Shown here piece by piece: positions 63,977 through 64,000 of a stretch of DNA of 64,000 nucleotides. Origin of the DNA: Candidatus Zipacnadia bacterium (GTDB lineage Bacteria > Armatimonadota > Zipacnadia > Zipacnadales > UBA5352); NCBI GenBank assembly GCA_029821735.1, contig JALGSU010000016.1, positions 48,981 through 112,980 on the forward strand, read 5' to 3'. The position numbers were made by a program, and so were the translations under genes. Position 1 is the first letter of the stretch; each line of letters starts with the position of its first letter. The notes below the pieces were generated by a model. The model did not search any database, was not told the origin of the DNA, and saw only the letters and a list, made by a program, of their open reading frames with translations.

Positions 63977-64000
63977 GTATGTAGGATTGGACGTGCATCG
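63975..64000 (+). CDS. IS110-family transposase, first codons only
   Basis: The reading frame starts MYVGLDVH at 63975 and is cut by the window edge. AAGGAGG lies 8 bases upstream. 'MYVG[IL]DVH[KR]' is the standard N-terminus of IS110-family DEDD recombinases, in which this Asp is the first catalytic acidic residue. Only eight residues are visible, so the call rests on this motif plus the structured upstream region. The left boundary of the element is not visible; it must lie between the promoter at 63785 and 63974. Confidence 0.7.

Overview
The window is a dense, GC-rich bacterial chromosome segment (about 50 protein genes, two tRNAs) from what looks like a free-living heterotroph. It carries many single-copy housekeeping genes (dnaE, smc, ftsY, ftsH, rsmA, pth, tilS, ligA). 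Around them sit secreted or unusual proteins: heparinase II/III-like, parallel beta-helix, uroporphyrinogen-decarboxylase-like, degenerate M24, FecR-domain. This mix recalls environmental lineages such as Armatimonadota or Planctomycetota-like bins, but I cannot assign a phylum from the sequence alone. Translation is conventional, with clear Shine-Dalgarno sites, ATG/GTG starts and ATGA or TGATG overlaps. Several sigma70-type promoters are close to consensus.

Layout. 1-11980 (minus strand): a partial M6-like secreted protease, ogt, an HtrA protease, trxA, a VanZ-like protein, ligA broken into three frames, an M14 peptidase, and a coupled group of GHMP kinase, a multi-module 4Fe-4S QueG-like protein (also frameshifted) and a sugar nucleotidyltransferase. 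12157-24111 (plus strand): an acidic membrane protein, a HEAT-repeat protein, a lipoprotein, dnaE and the histidine cluster hisD-B-H-A-F-I, closed by a 13-bp hairpin at 24146-24177. 24188-46985 (minus strand): a long run of beta-helix protein, rsmA, ispE, a MobA-like transferase, tRNA-Gln, rplY, pth, a membrane protein, a phosphoesterase, an RsmC-like methyltransferase, a URO-D-like protein, a galactokinase-like protein, an M24-like protein, smc, ftsY, tldD, tldE and heparinase. Internal promoters lie at 44239-44267 and 36369-36396.

47171-48559 is one plus-strand phosphodiesterase. 48599-63735 (minus strand) holds a FecR-domain protein, a small ribbon-helix-helix-like protein, a TPR plus decayed-M48-like protein, an esterase, a membrane J-domain protein, a lone GspF-like protein, folK, ftsH, tilS, purC, thrC, hom, accB, tRNA-Met and a 54-residue lysine-tailed gene. 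The right edge cuts into an IS110-family transposase whose upstream region is highly structured and is a bridge-RNA candidate.

Points most worth a second look: the nested 71-nt hairpin before the IS110 start; a bipartite intergenic motif (CAGAAACGA ... RGCARCGGC) found four times in minus-strand spacers; three frame breaks confined to 5.1-9.2 kb, two of them in otherwise essential ligA; and a set of enzymes with altered active-site residues (HtrA Asp to Glu, phosphoesterase GNH to GNT, galactokinase Glu to Ala, M24 and M48 ligands lost).
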